Part shown: positions 40,244 through 47,690 of the stretch, piece after piece
Position numbering within the stretch: the stretch's first letter is position 1
How the letters are laid out: each line of letters starts with the position of its first letter
Origin: an uncultured Christensenella sp.
GTDB taxonomy: Bacteria > Bacillota > Clostridia > Christensenellales > Borkfalkiaceae
DNA length: 64,000 nucleotides
Assembly (NCBI GenBank): GCA_910585705.1
Contig: CAJUER010000001.1
Location: 980,840 to 1,044,839, forward strand
Reading direction: 5' to 3'
Program-made: the position numbers and the translations under genes
The notes under the pieces: model-generated
The model's database searches: none
Told to the model about the DNA's origin: nothing
Seen by the model: the letters and a program-made list of their open reading frames with translations, nothing else

Positions 40244-41311
40244 TTAATTGCAAATAAGCAATTCGTTTATTTTTCCGCGACTGTCGGCTTTGCTGTTTAT
40301 CATACGGGTTGCCGATACACGCTTAATTTGATATGCTTTATAGAGTTCGTCAAAAAATGTATCGTCGGGATTGACGTTTTTCGGATCGGAATTACTTAAA
40401 ACTATTTTTGCGCCACTTACATTCATTTCATCTATGAATTTCGCAAGCCGTATTTGGTCATTATCGTCAAAAGTGTCGGAGTTATATGACGTAAACGCCG
40501 ATGTTTCCGAAAGGGGACGGTACGGCGGATCGAGATAAACAAAAGTGTCTTTATCTATAAATTGTTTAGAAAGCGAATAATCGCCGCAAACGATTGTAAC
40601 GTTTTGCAAAACTTTATTTATATTGCGCAAATTTTCTTCGTCACATATCAACGGATTTTTATATGAACCCATAGGCACGTTGAATTGTCCTTTGCGGTTT
40701 ACGCGATAAAGACCGTTGAAGCAAGTTTTATTCAAAAATATAAAATACGCCGCTTTTTCCGTCGCAGTTGCTTCGCATAATTTTGTACCGTTGAATTTAT
40801 CGCGTATCGAATAATAGTAAAATTTTCTGCCGTTCTCGTCCATAGGGCAAAACAGCAGTTGCATTTCTTGCAATCTTTCAATTAGATTATCAACGTTGCT
40901 TTTGATAATTTGATATGCGTTTATAAGTTCGGCGTTTATATCACTTATATATAATTGCTCAAAATCATATTTTGAAAGAATATTGAAAAACAATGCGCCG
41001 CCACCGACCATAGGTTCGCAATATTTTGTCAACACTTTTTCGCCGTCAATCGGTAACATCTTTTCAAGTTCGTCTATAAGTTGACTTTTACCGCCTACCC
41101 ATTTAACAAACGGCTTCAATGATTTAGCGTGTATTTTATTACTACGTACAGTACGCTTGTCAATAGGTTTTTTAGCAATATTGGGAATTATCCACATATT
41201 GCCGACCATCATTGCTCCTTCAATGCGCTTTTGCGAACAAAGAATGGCAACACGGCGCTGAGATATATTCCATTTTTCTGCCGCCTCTTTTGCGGAAATA
41301 AAACTTAACAT
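40244..41311 (-). CDS. dpnM: HTH-fused Dam-type adenine methyltransferase, cassette 2
   Basis: A 355-aa protein with the same plan as the cassette 1 enzyme: small HTH (SAKEAAEKWNISQRRVAIL, GNMWIIP) followed by Dam (PFVKWVGGKSQL, PMVGGGALFFNIL, FLNKTCFNGLYRVN, DPPYRP). Start ATG 41311. It shares its promoter and about 200 bp upstream with the cassette 1 gene. GATC adenine methylation protects against both DpnII copies. Confidence 0.92.
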   Translation of the reverse strand: MLSFISAKEAAEKWNISQRRVAILCSQKRIEGAMMVGNMWIIPNIAKKPIDKRTVRSNKIHAKSLKPFVKWVGGKSQLIDELEKMLPIDGEKVLTKYCEPMVGGGALFFNILSKYDFEQLYISDINAELINAYQIIKSNVDNLIERLQEMQLLFCPMDENGRKFYYYSIRDKFNGTKLCEATATEKAAYFIFLNKTCFNGLYRVNRKGQFNVPMGSYKNPLICDEENLRNINKVLQNVTIVCGDYSLSKQFIDKDTFVYLDPPYRPLSETSAFTSYNSDTFDDNDQIRLAKFIDEMNVSGAKIVLSNSDPKNVNPDDTFFDELYKAYQIKRVSATRMINSKADSRGKINELLICN

Positions 41312-41336
41312 CTTGATACCTCAAACTAATAAAAAT

Positions 41337-41365
41337 ATTATATTCTAAAACTCGAATAAAAGCAA
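41337..41365 (-). promoter_or_regulatory. Promoter of DpnII cassette 2
   Basis: Minus-strand TTGCTT (41365-41360), 17-nt spacer, TATAAT (41342-41337), matching cassette 1; the palindrome over the -10 has one changed base (AAAATAT-T-ATATTCT). Confidence 0.75.
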
Positions 41366-41415
41366 GTAATTCTTTATCAAATTTTAAACGACGCTTTGGC
41401 GGGAGCACAAATAAA

Positions 41416-41443
41416 CGAGCGCGCGGCGTAAGCCGCGCGCTCG
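41416..41443. repeat. Hairpin upstream of cassette 2, shared with cassette 1
   Basis: CGAGCGCGCGGC (41416-41427) and GCCGCGCGCTCG (41432-41443) with a GTAA loop. ATAAACGAGCGCGCGGC is identical to the cassette 1 site. The flank GCGGAAAGGGCGTT...GCTAAACCGCTTG is also shared (to 33995 and 41516). Confidence 0.75.
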
Positions 41444-41520
41444 AATTATGTCACAAAAAACAACTTATTAATTATGTTACGCCGTGCGGAAAGGGCGTTC
41501 GCCGCTAAACCGCTTGTGTT

Positions 41521-42234
41521 TCAAAGTTTTTCAAAGCGGACGTAAACTCCGTCCTCTTCGGTGCCAAAGTTTAATTCAAAATTTTTGCAGAGTTTTTTTT
41601 CTGAAATTTCATCGCAGGTTTTAACAGTTATGCCGCTTTGCGTATCGGTTACTTCAAACTCCTTTATCCTGCGGTAAAAATCTTCCACATTGCGCCTTTC
41701 ACAATTTAATTTATATTTACAACCCGCAACCACGTCGAAAATGAATTCATATTTGCTTGCTTGAATTTGCAAAAGATGCGCCGGCAGGTAAATCAGCTCC
41801 GAAGCGCCGTATTCCTCTTCTTCGCTCGCTTTAAGACCGTAAGCGGGACATCTTAGGTGATAAGTGTTTTCCGCGTCCGTGAGTTTGGTTAAAAGATAGT
41901 AGTGTACCTTTCCGCCGTTGGTATTCTCTTCTATAAACAGAAATCTGTCCGCGTAAATTTCCGCAGAATAGCTTTCGCCTTTTTTGTTCAGGCTTTCCAC
42001 ATTCGTTTTTATCTCTTCAAGCGTTGCGTCCGTGCCGAAACGCTGATACTCGGGGTCGGCATGCCTTCCTCTCGTAACCTTTACGGGCAGCTTGAAATTG
42101 CAGTCTTCGTGCAGTCTGCAATAGCTTATGACGTCTTTAAGCGGAGACGGGCACGCCAACATTCCGCACCCCGCAAAAGCAACACATGCCGCCGCCGCAC
42201 ATATGTAAGCGAATAATTTAAACAGCTTTTTCAT
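41521..42234 (-). CDS. Unrecognised lipoprotein (237 aa)
   Basis: A 237-aa exported protein: signal peptide MKKLFKLFAYICAAAACVAF with lipobox AGC just after. The mature part is a mixed beta domain with several Cys (CPSPLKD, ISYCRLHEDC, CPAYGL, CKYKLNCERR), no family recognised. It is outside the defence island and has a GGGGAAGG ribosome site. Divergent from the sigma factor gene; 286 nt from the second Dam promoter through the shared cassette 2 flank. Confidence 0.7.
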   Translation of the reverse strand: MKKLFKLFAYICAAAACVAFAGCGMLACPSPLKDVISYCRLHEDCNFKLPVKVTRGRHADPEYQRFGTDATLEEIKTNVESLNKKGESYSAEIYADRFLFIEENTNGGKVHYYLLTKLTDAENTYHLRCPAYGLKASEEEEYGASELIYLPAHLLQIQASKYEFIFDVVAGCKYKLNCERRNVEDFYRRIKEFEVTDTQSGITVKTCDEISEKKLCKNFELNFGTEEDGVYVRFEKL

Positions 42235-42310
42235 TTTGTATACCCTTCCCCTTTATATATAACTCGTTTCAGAGCACGCAAAACTTTCACATCGTAAAAA
42301 AATTTTTGTA

Positions 42311-42340
42311 TTGACATATGCGTGCAAATTTATATATAAT
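42311..42340 (+). promoter_or_regulatory. Promoter of the ECF sigma gene
   Basis: TTGACA (42311-42316) and TATAAT (42335-42340), 18-nt spacer; start about 42347, about 9 nt upstream of the ATG. Confidence 0.65.
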
Positions 42341-42355
42341 TTAATCGGGGAAATT

Positions 42356-42841
42356 ATGGAACTCGATTTGAAGGACAAGCGTAAAACCGAAAAAGTTGTT
42401 GAAGCGTATTCGGATATGATTATGCGCATAGCATACCAGAATTTAAAGTGCGTACACGAAGCCGAAGACGTTATGCAGGAGGTTTTTCTTGCGCTTATTA
42501 ACAAACGCAAATTTGCGGACGACGAACATTTGAAAGCGTGGCTTATACGCGTAACGGTAAACAAGTGCCGCGACGTACTGCGTAAAAAGCGGCGCAGCGA
42601 TTTACCTTTAGGCGTTGCGGAAAGCTTTTTGTTTTCACCCGAACAGAGCGGGATTTTAGAGGAAATTTTCGAACTTCCGCCCGACGACAGAACGGTGATT
42701 TACCTGCACTATTACGAGGGATACAATGCGGCTGAAATAGGCAAAATTTTAAAAAAATCGGAAAACGCAATTTACATAAAGCTTACGCGGGCGCGTGAGA
42801 AGCTTAAAGATATACTTTTAAAGGAGGGCGAAAATGAATAA
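42356..42841 (+). CDS. ECF-type RNA polymerase sigma factor
   Basis: A 161-aa sigma-70 family member with only regions 2 and 4. Region 2: MIMRIAYQNLKCVHEAEDVMQEVFLALI, HLKAWLIRVTVNKCRDVLR. Region 4: LPPDDRTVIYLHYYEGYNAAEIGKIL, NAIYIKLTRAREKLKDIL. A longer frame starts at 42311 but ATG 42356 follows GGGGA and sits right after the promoter. Directly coupled to a small membrane protein (8-bp overlap) that is probably its anti-sigma factor. Its regulon is unknown. Confidence 0.9.
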   Translation: MELDLKDKRKTEKVVEAYSDMIMRIAYQNLKCVHEAEDVMQEVFLALINKRKFADDEHLKAWLIRVTVNKCRDVLRKKRRSDLPLGVAESFLFSPEQSGILEEIFELPPDDRTVIYLHYYEGYNAAEIGKILKKSENAIYIKLTRAREKLKDILLKEGENE

Positions 42842-43103
42842 ATATATGCAGTCGATTGAATTAATAAAAGCGGGCGAAGACACAAAACAGACCGTTATAG
42901 CGAATATTCAGGCTGCGGCTTTGAAAAAGAATACGCGCAGGAAAATACTCAAATCGGTTATACTCGCCGTATGCGCCGCGCTTGCCGTCGGAATAAGCAT
43001 ATTCTTTTCGATAGTGCTGCGTCCCGCCGCAAGCGCCCCTCCCGAAGACGAAAGCAGTAAAAACGCGCAAATCTTTGCACTTGACGGATTGCAAAATATG
43101 TGA
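42834..43103 (+). CDS. Small membrane protein, putative anti-sigma factor
   Basis: An 89-aa protein with a short charged cytoplasmic N-terminus (MNKYMQSIELIKAGEDTKQTV), one transmembrane helix (VILAVCAALAVGISIFFSIVL, about 42-62) and about 25 external residues. It overlaps the sigma gene by 8 bp (ATG inside its last codons), the usual arrangement for ECF sigma and anti-sigma pairs. The zinc-binding HxxxCxxC of ZAS anti-sigma factors is absent and the external part is very short, so the role rests on gene context. Confidence 0.5.
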   Translation: MNKYMQSIELIKAGEDTKQTVIANIQAAALKKNTRRKILKSVILAVCAALAVGISIFFSIVLRPAASAPPEDESSKNAQIFALDGLQNM

Positions 43104-43109
43104 TATAAT
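43081..43109 (+). promoter_or_regulatory. Promoter of the 111-aa protein gene
   Basis: TTGACG (43081-43086), 17-nt spacer, TATAAT (43104-43109), partly inside the anti-sigma-like gene; start about 43116. Confidence 0.65.
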
Positions 43110-43147
43110 TCATATATCAAAATTTTAATCAGAGGATATAAAAAATT

Positions 43148-43483
43148 ATGGCAAACGTATTATCTTGCAAAACTTTTAAAATCAAACCCGAAAATCAGGT
43201 TACCGCAGAAGCCGTAGTTGCTAACTGCAAATACGCAGGCTCGGTAAGCGTAGGCTTCGGACCCTTTTCCAAAGTCACGCACGTTTATAAGGTTTACGTC
43301 GAAATCGAAGGCGTTGAAAAACTCGTCGTCATAAAGGTTAAGGAAAAAGACGGCTGGAATGCGGACATCGTACACTCCATCAACTCTTTTTCGCGCAGTA
43401 AGCAGCTGCCTGTAAATATCGGCGATAAGTTATCGGTTATTTACGACAAAGCAAAGCCCAAAAAGTGCAACATAATTCAATAA
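43148..43483 (+). CDS. Unrecognised small cytoplasmic protein (111 aa)
   Basis: A 111-aa soluble protein with regular beta-strand spacing (VTAEAVVANCKYAGSVSVGFG, VYVEIEGVEKLVVIKVKEKDG, LPVNIGDKLSVIYDKAKPKKCN) and no helix or membrane segment; a small beta-barrel or OB-like fold is plausible. No family recognised. It has its own promoter and the terminator at 43493-43522, so it is a separate unit from the sigma pair; AGAGG lies 12 nt upstream of the ATG. Confidence 0.65.
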   Translation: MANVLSCKTFKIKPENQVTAEAVVANCKYAGSVSVGFGPFSKVTHVYKVYVEIEGVEKLVVIKVKEKDGWNADIVHSINSFSRSKQLPVNIGDKLSVIYDKAKPKKCNIIQ

Positions 43484-43492
43484 ATAATTGTG

Positions 43493-43522
43493 CCGCGCCG
43501 TTTATCGGCGCGGTTTTATTTT
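43493..43522 (+). terminator. Terminator of the 111-aa protein gene
   Basis: CCGCGCCG (43493-43500) pairs with CGGCGCGG (43506-43513), TTTAT loop, then TTTTATTTT. Confidence 0.85.
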
Positions 43523-43629
43523 GGCAATATTTTCTTGTTTACGCCTTACGGCGGCAAAGGTAAACTTTCAAGTCTGCAAACTTATCGGAATAAAATTGAA
43601 AATATACGCTCGTTGCGTGGCAAAGCCCC

Positions 43630-43658
43630 TTGCAATGAACTTAAAAATATGATAAAAT
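43630..43658 (+). promoter_or_regulatory. Promoter of the DUF1538 gene, apparently leaderless
   Basis: TTGCAA (43630-43635), 17-nt spacer, TAAAAT (43653-43658). Start predicted at 43665, one base before the ATG at 43666; no Shine-Dalgarno sequence precedes the ATG. Confidence 0.65.
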
Positions 43659-43665
43659 AAACCAA

Positions 43666-45192
43666 ATGGGAAAAGCTCTTTTAAAAAAACTTAAAGAATC
43701 GCTTATATCGGTACTGCCCGTTACGGTAATTGTGCTGATAATATCATTCACGCCTATCTGCGACCTTTCCGTAAAGGAAACCGTCGCTTTTTCGGTTTCG
43801 GCGGTGTTCCTAGTTCTGGGAATCGGGCTTTTCAATCTCGGAGCCGACCTTGCTATGACGCCTATGGGCGAGCATGTGGGTTCAGGTCTTACCAAATCAA
43901 AAAAAATTACAGTACTGCTTTCCGTATGCTTTTTTATGGGGCTTTTAATCACCGTTGCCGAGCCAGACCTTTCCGTGCTTGCGGAACAGGTGAGCACGGT
44001 TATGAACAGCACGGTGCTCATTGTTACCGTCGGCGTGGGCGTAGGGCTTTTCCTCGTCGTAGCCGTACTTAAAATTATTCTGCGCATAAATTTGTCGCAG
44101 CTTTTGATGTTCTTTTACATGGCTCTGTTCGCGCTGTGCGCAATACTTATAGAGTGCGGCAAAATGCAATTCCTCCCCCTCTCTTTTGACTCGGGCGGGG
44201 TTACCACAGGTCCCGTAACCGTACCGTTTATTATGGCTTTGGGCGTCGGAATCGCAACGACGATAGGCGGAAGAAACGCAAGCGAAAACAGCTTCGGACT
44301 TGTCGCATTATGTTCGATAGGACCGATGATTGCCGTTATGGCGCTTGCACTTACCTCTTCGGGTACGATAGATTATGAACTTGCCGACTACTCCGTAGAA
44401 TCGGCTTTAAATGGCTTCGGGCATATTCTTCTCGAACACTCGCTCGACGTTCTCAAAGCTCTCGGACTGATAGTTCTGTTTTTCATAGTTTTACAGCTTG
44501 CCGTTTTGAAACTGCCGAAAAAGAAAATAATACAAATTGCCATAGGAATTTTATATACCTTTACGGGTCTTGTTATTTTCCTCGTCGCGGTGACCGTCGG
44601 ATTTATGCCCATAGGCTTCAAACTCGGTCAGCAGGTCGCGGAATACAATCAGGCGCTGTTGGCGGTGTTCGGCTTTATTCTCGGTCTTGTGGTCGTGCTT
44701 GCCGAGCCTGCGGTGCACGTTCTTAACAAACAGGTTGAAGAAATTACGGGCGGCGGCGTTAAAAAGATAGAAATGCTTATCGCGCTTTCGCTTGCGGTAG
44801 GCGTATCAATTGCGCTTTCGATAATAAGAATGATTTTCGGCTTCTCCCTGCTGTATTATCTGATACCCGGCTATATTATTTCGTTGGGGCTGTCGTTCTT
44901 CGTTCCGAAAATATACACGGCGATTGCGTTCGACTCGGGCGGAGTTGCAAGCGGACCGCTGACCTCCAGCTTTATACTTCCGCTCGCCATAGGCGCGTGC
45001 GCGGCGCTGGGCGGAGGAACGCAAAACATTCTGACCGACGCGTTCGGCGTGGTTGCAATGGTCGCAATGACCCCCCTCATCACTATTCAGGCACTGGGCT
45101 TCAAAGCCGTAATCTCATCAAAGGTAAGGCAGAAGATTGCAATGAAGCGCATACTCTCCGCCGACGACGAGCAGATTATTTACTTCAAATAG
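43666..45192 (+). CDS. DUF1538 family polytopic membrane protein
   Basis: A 508-aa integral membrane protein with about 12 helices arranged as two homologous halves, each containing the DUF1538 signature (FDSGGVTTGPVTVPFIMALGVG and FDSGGVASGPLTSSFILPLAIG). DUF1538 proteins are thought to be transporters; substrate not established. The two PII-like genes directly downstream (9 nt and 0 nt gaps) suggest regulation by binding of small molecules, as PII proteins control ammonium transport. ATG 43666 is one base after the predicted transcription start, so the mRNA is probably leaderless. Confidence 0.88.
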   Translation: MGKALLKKLKESLISVLPVTVIVLIISFTPICDLSVKETVAFSVSAVFLVLGIGLFNLGADLAMTPMGEHVGSGLTKSKKITVLLSVCFFMGLLITVAEPDLSVLAEQVSTVMNSTVLIVTVGVGVGLFLVVAVLKIILRINLSQLLMFFYMALFALCAILIECGKMQFLPLSFDSGGVTTGPVTVPFIMALGVGIATTIGGRNASENSFGLVALCSIGPMIAVMALALTSSGTIDYELADYSVESALNGFGHILLEHSLDVLKALGLIVLFFIVLQLAVLKLPKKKIIQIAIGILYTFTGLVIFLVAVTVGFMPIGFKLGQQVAEYNQALLAVFGFILGLVVVLAEPAVHVLNKQVEEITGGGVKKIEMLIALSLAVGVSIALSIIRMIFGFSLLYYLIPGYIISLGLSFFVPKIYTAIAFDSGGVASGPLTSSFILPLAIGACAALGGGTQNILTDAFGVVAMVAMTPLITIQALGFKAVISSKVRQKIAMKRILSADDEQIIYFK

Positions 45193-45201
45193 GAGAATTC
45201 T

Positions 45202-45666
45202 ATGGCGGAAAAGTCAACCGTAAAAAAGAAAATATCCGCAACGAAAAAGCAGGTTAAAGAACAGGTCAAAAAGAAGGTTTCACAGCGCAAAAATTCAAAC
45301 CCCAACGCGGTAACCCAAAACAGGCTGAAACTTTTAATAACCATTGTCGCGAGGAACAAAGCGGAATATTTTGTGGATTTACTGCAATCGTTCGAAGTTA
45401 ACCTGCAATCGATTCTGCTTGCCGAAGGCACGGCTAACGCAAACACTTTAAATCTTCTCGGATTTGCAAACACCGAAAAAGCGGTGATTTTAAGCGTAAT
45501 TCAGGAAAACAGAATACCCGACGCACTGCACACGCTCGAAGAAAAATTCAGCACGATAAAAGAGGGCAAAGGCGTTGCGTGCACCGTTCCTTTAACCAGC
45601 GTTATAGGCACGCTTATATACGGATTTTTAAGCAACAACAGGCTTGCCGTTAAGGAGGGCAAATAA
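45202..45666 (+). CDS. PII-like signalling protein with Lys-rich N-terminus
   Basis: A 154-aa protein: a Lys-rich N-terminal extension of about 33 residues (VKKKISATKKQVKEQVKKKV), then a ferredoxin-like PII-type fold (KLLITIVARNKAEYFVDLLQSFEVNL, LLAEGTANANTLNLLGFANTEKAVIL, LEEKFSTIKEGKGVACTVPLTSVIG). No uridylylation Tyr or T-loop of classical GlnB is apparent, so it is PII-like rather than PII. AGGAG precedes ATG 45202. It is likely to pair with the next gene and with the DUF1538 protein. Confidence 0.7.
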   Translation: MAEKSTVKKKISATKKQVKEQVKKKVSQRKNSNPNAVTQNRLKLLITIVARNKAEYFVDLLQSFEVNLQSILLAEGTANANTLNLLGFANTEKAVILSVIQENRIPDALHTLEEKFSTIKEGKGVACTVPLTSVIGTLIYGFLSNNRLAVKEGK

Positions 45667-46044
45667 ATGGAAAAACACGAAATGATACTGTGCATAGTAA
45701 ACACGGGATTTTCGGAAACAGTTATGGACGCGGCGAAAGAAGTCGGCGCGCGCGGCGGCACGGTAATACACGCACGCGGCACGGCGAACAAGGAAGCCGA
45801 ACAATTTTTCCATATATCCATTCAGCCCGACAAGGAAATAGTACTCATTCTCGTGCCCGAAAAAATAAAGGACGACGTTCTGCACGCTATTTACCGTTCG
45901 GCAGGGTTGAAGTCGGAAGGTCAGGGCATTGCTTTTTCACTTCCCGTTGACGACGTTGTGGGGCTTACCCCCGCCGCGCCAGTACCTCCTCCCGAAAATA
46001 AAGAAACCGACGCTTCCGACAAGGCGGAAGATAAAAAAGATTGA
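45667..46044 (+). CDS. PII-like signalling protein
   Basis: A 125-aa PII-type protein: MILCIVNTGFSETVMDAAKEVGARGGTVIHARGTANKEAEQFF is the beta-alpha-beta core with a GTVIHARGT loop, then IVLILVPEKIKDDVLHAI and GLKSEGQGIAFSLPVDDVVGL. The C-terminal 25 residues are Pro/Asp/Glu-rich. It starts at the base after the preceding gene's stop. PII-type trimers bind ATP/ADP and effectors; here the sensed effector is unknown. The paired arrangement of two divergent PII-like proteins with one transporter is the main point. Confidence 0.75.
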   Translation: MEKHEMILCIVNTGFSETVMDAAKEVGARGGTVIHARGTANKEAEQFFHISIQPDKEIVLILVPEKIKDDVLHAIYRSAGLKSEGQGIAFSLPVDDVVGLTPAAPVPPPENKETDASDKAEDKKD

Positions 46045-46051
46045 ATTTAAA

Positions 46052-46084
46052 AGCGGCTGACCTTTTAAGGTCAGCCGCTCTTTT
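46052..46084. terminator. Terminator after the PII-like genes
   Basis: AGCGGCTGACCTT (46052-46064) pairs with AAGGTCAGCCGCT (46067-46079), TT at the turn, then CTTTTATTT. It may also serve the converging minus-strand lipoprotein gene. Confidence 0.88.
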
Positions 46085-46098
46085 ATTTACTTCGAATT

Positions 46099-47493
46099 TT
46101 AAATGACAACCGTGCAGACTTTATTCGCCTTTAAATCCCCGTCCCATACGTTTTCGTTTGCGAATTGAATTGCATAGGCAGGCTTGCCGCCGCGTTCTTC
46201 GCCGTAAACGCAGAGATAAACCTCAAATTCGCCGCTGCCGAAGTTCTTTTGCGTTTCGGCGGAAATCTGCCCGCCGCCGTTAAAATCCTGCGCCTGAACC
46301 TGTGCGGCAACAGCGCCGTCCTTCACAAACAGCAGTTTGCATTTCTTTATTTTGTTAAAATTTCCGAAGCCGAGATTTTTCACCTTTACGCCCACTTTAA
46401 GCGTATCGGAATTTTCGACCGAGCAACCCGTTGCAACAAAGCGGTAACCCAAACGGTTCTCTATATAAGTGAACGCGGTTTTTCCGTAATAAGCCGCGTC
46501 GTCGCCGCACGCCTCAGTGTAAGCGCTGTTCTTCCACTTTTCTATTACCAGATTGTTCCACTCGATATTCAGATAACTCAAATTAAGCTTAAACATTTCC
46601 GCCGTGCACTTGTCTATATCGTGCAGACTGCTATTCGGTATCACTACCTCTCCGCCGAACGGCAGGTGGTCCGTCTGTCCGCATAAAAATTCAATATCGC
46701 GCGGTCTGTCCGAATACGTTCCGAGATCCGTTTCCGAACCGAGATAGCCGTCGTTAAATATACCCAGTCTGTAAGCCTTATCTTCTTCGCTAATTTTTGC
46801 TTCGGGCGCGTCTTTCACAGAGATTCCCAGATAATCGTAAATCATCTGCGGCGTCCTCACAAGCACAGGCGCGGCATTAATTTCCGTAAGCAGTTTTTCC
46901 GTCATCGGGGTTATGTAATTTTTGTTCGCGATTTTACTGGAATGCATTTCGCCCCAAGGTCCGATAAGCCCCGCCTCCACCGCCGTCACCGTCAAAGGAA
47001 ATTTATTTACTACTGCGGCAAACTGCGCAATATGGTTTAAAAGCACGTCAAACGGCGGCTCGTAATCCTTATGGCCTTCATAACCCTTGTCGTAAGCAAA
47101 GCGCACTATTGCGCTTTTTTCGCGCGCGTAAAGCGTGTTTAAAAGGTTTCCAAGCCCGTCCAGCGCCGCGTCCGTAATCGGTTTATCCGCGCCGCCTGCG
47201 TTGGCGGAAAATGCGCTTATGTCTATCCTCAGATGATAAAGTTGCGTAAAATCGCTTATAAAGCTTTGGTTGAAGCTTGCGCCGTTTTCAGTTAGGCGGA
47301 CGTATAAAGGACGGTAAAAGCCCTGATCGGGATTATTAATTCTTTCCGTGCTTTCCGTATAGCTTTCATTATTTTCGTCAAACGGCGGAAGCGTTTCCTC
47401 TTTTTTACAGCTTGCGGCGCACAGCGTTGCCGAAAACACCATCGCAAGACCGAGCAGCATTGCAAGCGCAACTTTAAAAAATTTGTTTTTCAT
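46099..47493 (-). CDS. DUF4874/DUF4832 lipoprotein, glycoside-hydrolase-like
   Basis: A 464-aa exported lipoprotein: signal peptide with CAASC lipobox, then a DUF4874-type N-terminal half (NPDQGFYRPLYVRL, TQLYHLRIDISAFS, AVEAGLIGPWGEMHSS) and a DUF4832-type C-terminal half with a beta-sandwich (VGVKVKNLGFGNFNKIKKCKLLFV). Proteins of this class have a TIM-barrel that looks like a glycoside hydrolase, and a role in polysaccharide capture or breakdown is likely. Single gene with its own direction, convergent with the PII-like genes and divergent from the amino-acid importer. Confidence 0.72.
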   Translation of the reverse strand: MKNKFFKVALAMLLGLAMVFSATLCAASCKKEETLPPFDENNESYTESTERINNPDQGFYRPLYVRLTENGASFNQSFISDFTQLYHLRIDISAFSANAGGADKPITDAALDGLGNLLNTLYAREKSAIVRFAYDKGYEGHKDYEPPFDVLLNHIAQFAAVVNKFPLTVTAVEAGLIGPWGEMHSSKIANKNYITPMTEKLLTEINAAPVLVRTPQMIYDYLGISVKDAPEAKISEEDKAYRLGIFNDGYLGSETDLGTYSDRPRDIEFLCGQTDHLPFGGEVVIPNSSLHDIDKCTAEMFKLNLSYLNIEWNNLVIEKWKNSAYTEACGDDAAYYGKTAFTYIENRLGYRFVATGCSVENSDTLKVGVKVKNLGFGNFNKIKKCKLLFVKDGAVAAQVQAQDFNGGGQISAETQKNFGSGEFEVYLCVYGEERGGKPAYAIQFANENVWDGDLKANKVCTVVI

Positions 47494-47624
47494 AATGCAA
47501 ATATCTTATCATAAATTTAAAATTTTTGCAAGCGCAAGCCGTCCGCATACAAAGTTTCTTGATCCCACAAAATGTTTAAATATTCATAATTTTGCATAAA
47601 AATAAATTTTGTGCTTAAAAACGC

Positions 47625-47653
47625 TTTACTTATAAAGTTAATAATGATAATAT
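47625..47653 (+). promoter_or_regulatory. Promoter of the amino-acid ABC importer operon
   Basis: TTTACT (47625-47630), 17-nt spacer, TAATAT (47648-47653); start about 47660. The rest of 47494-47690 is AT-rich with no other clear signal. Confidence 0.6.
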
Positions 47654-47690
47654 ATTTTTTGTTAAATTAAGATTGAAAGAGGTTTTAAAA

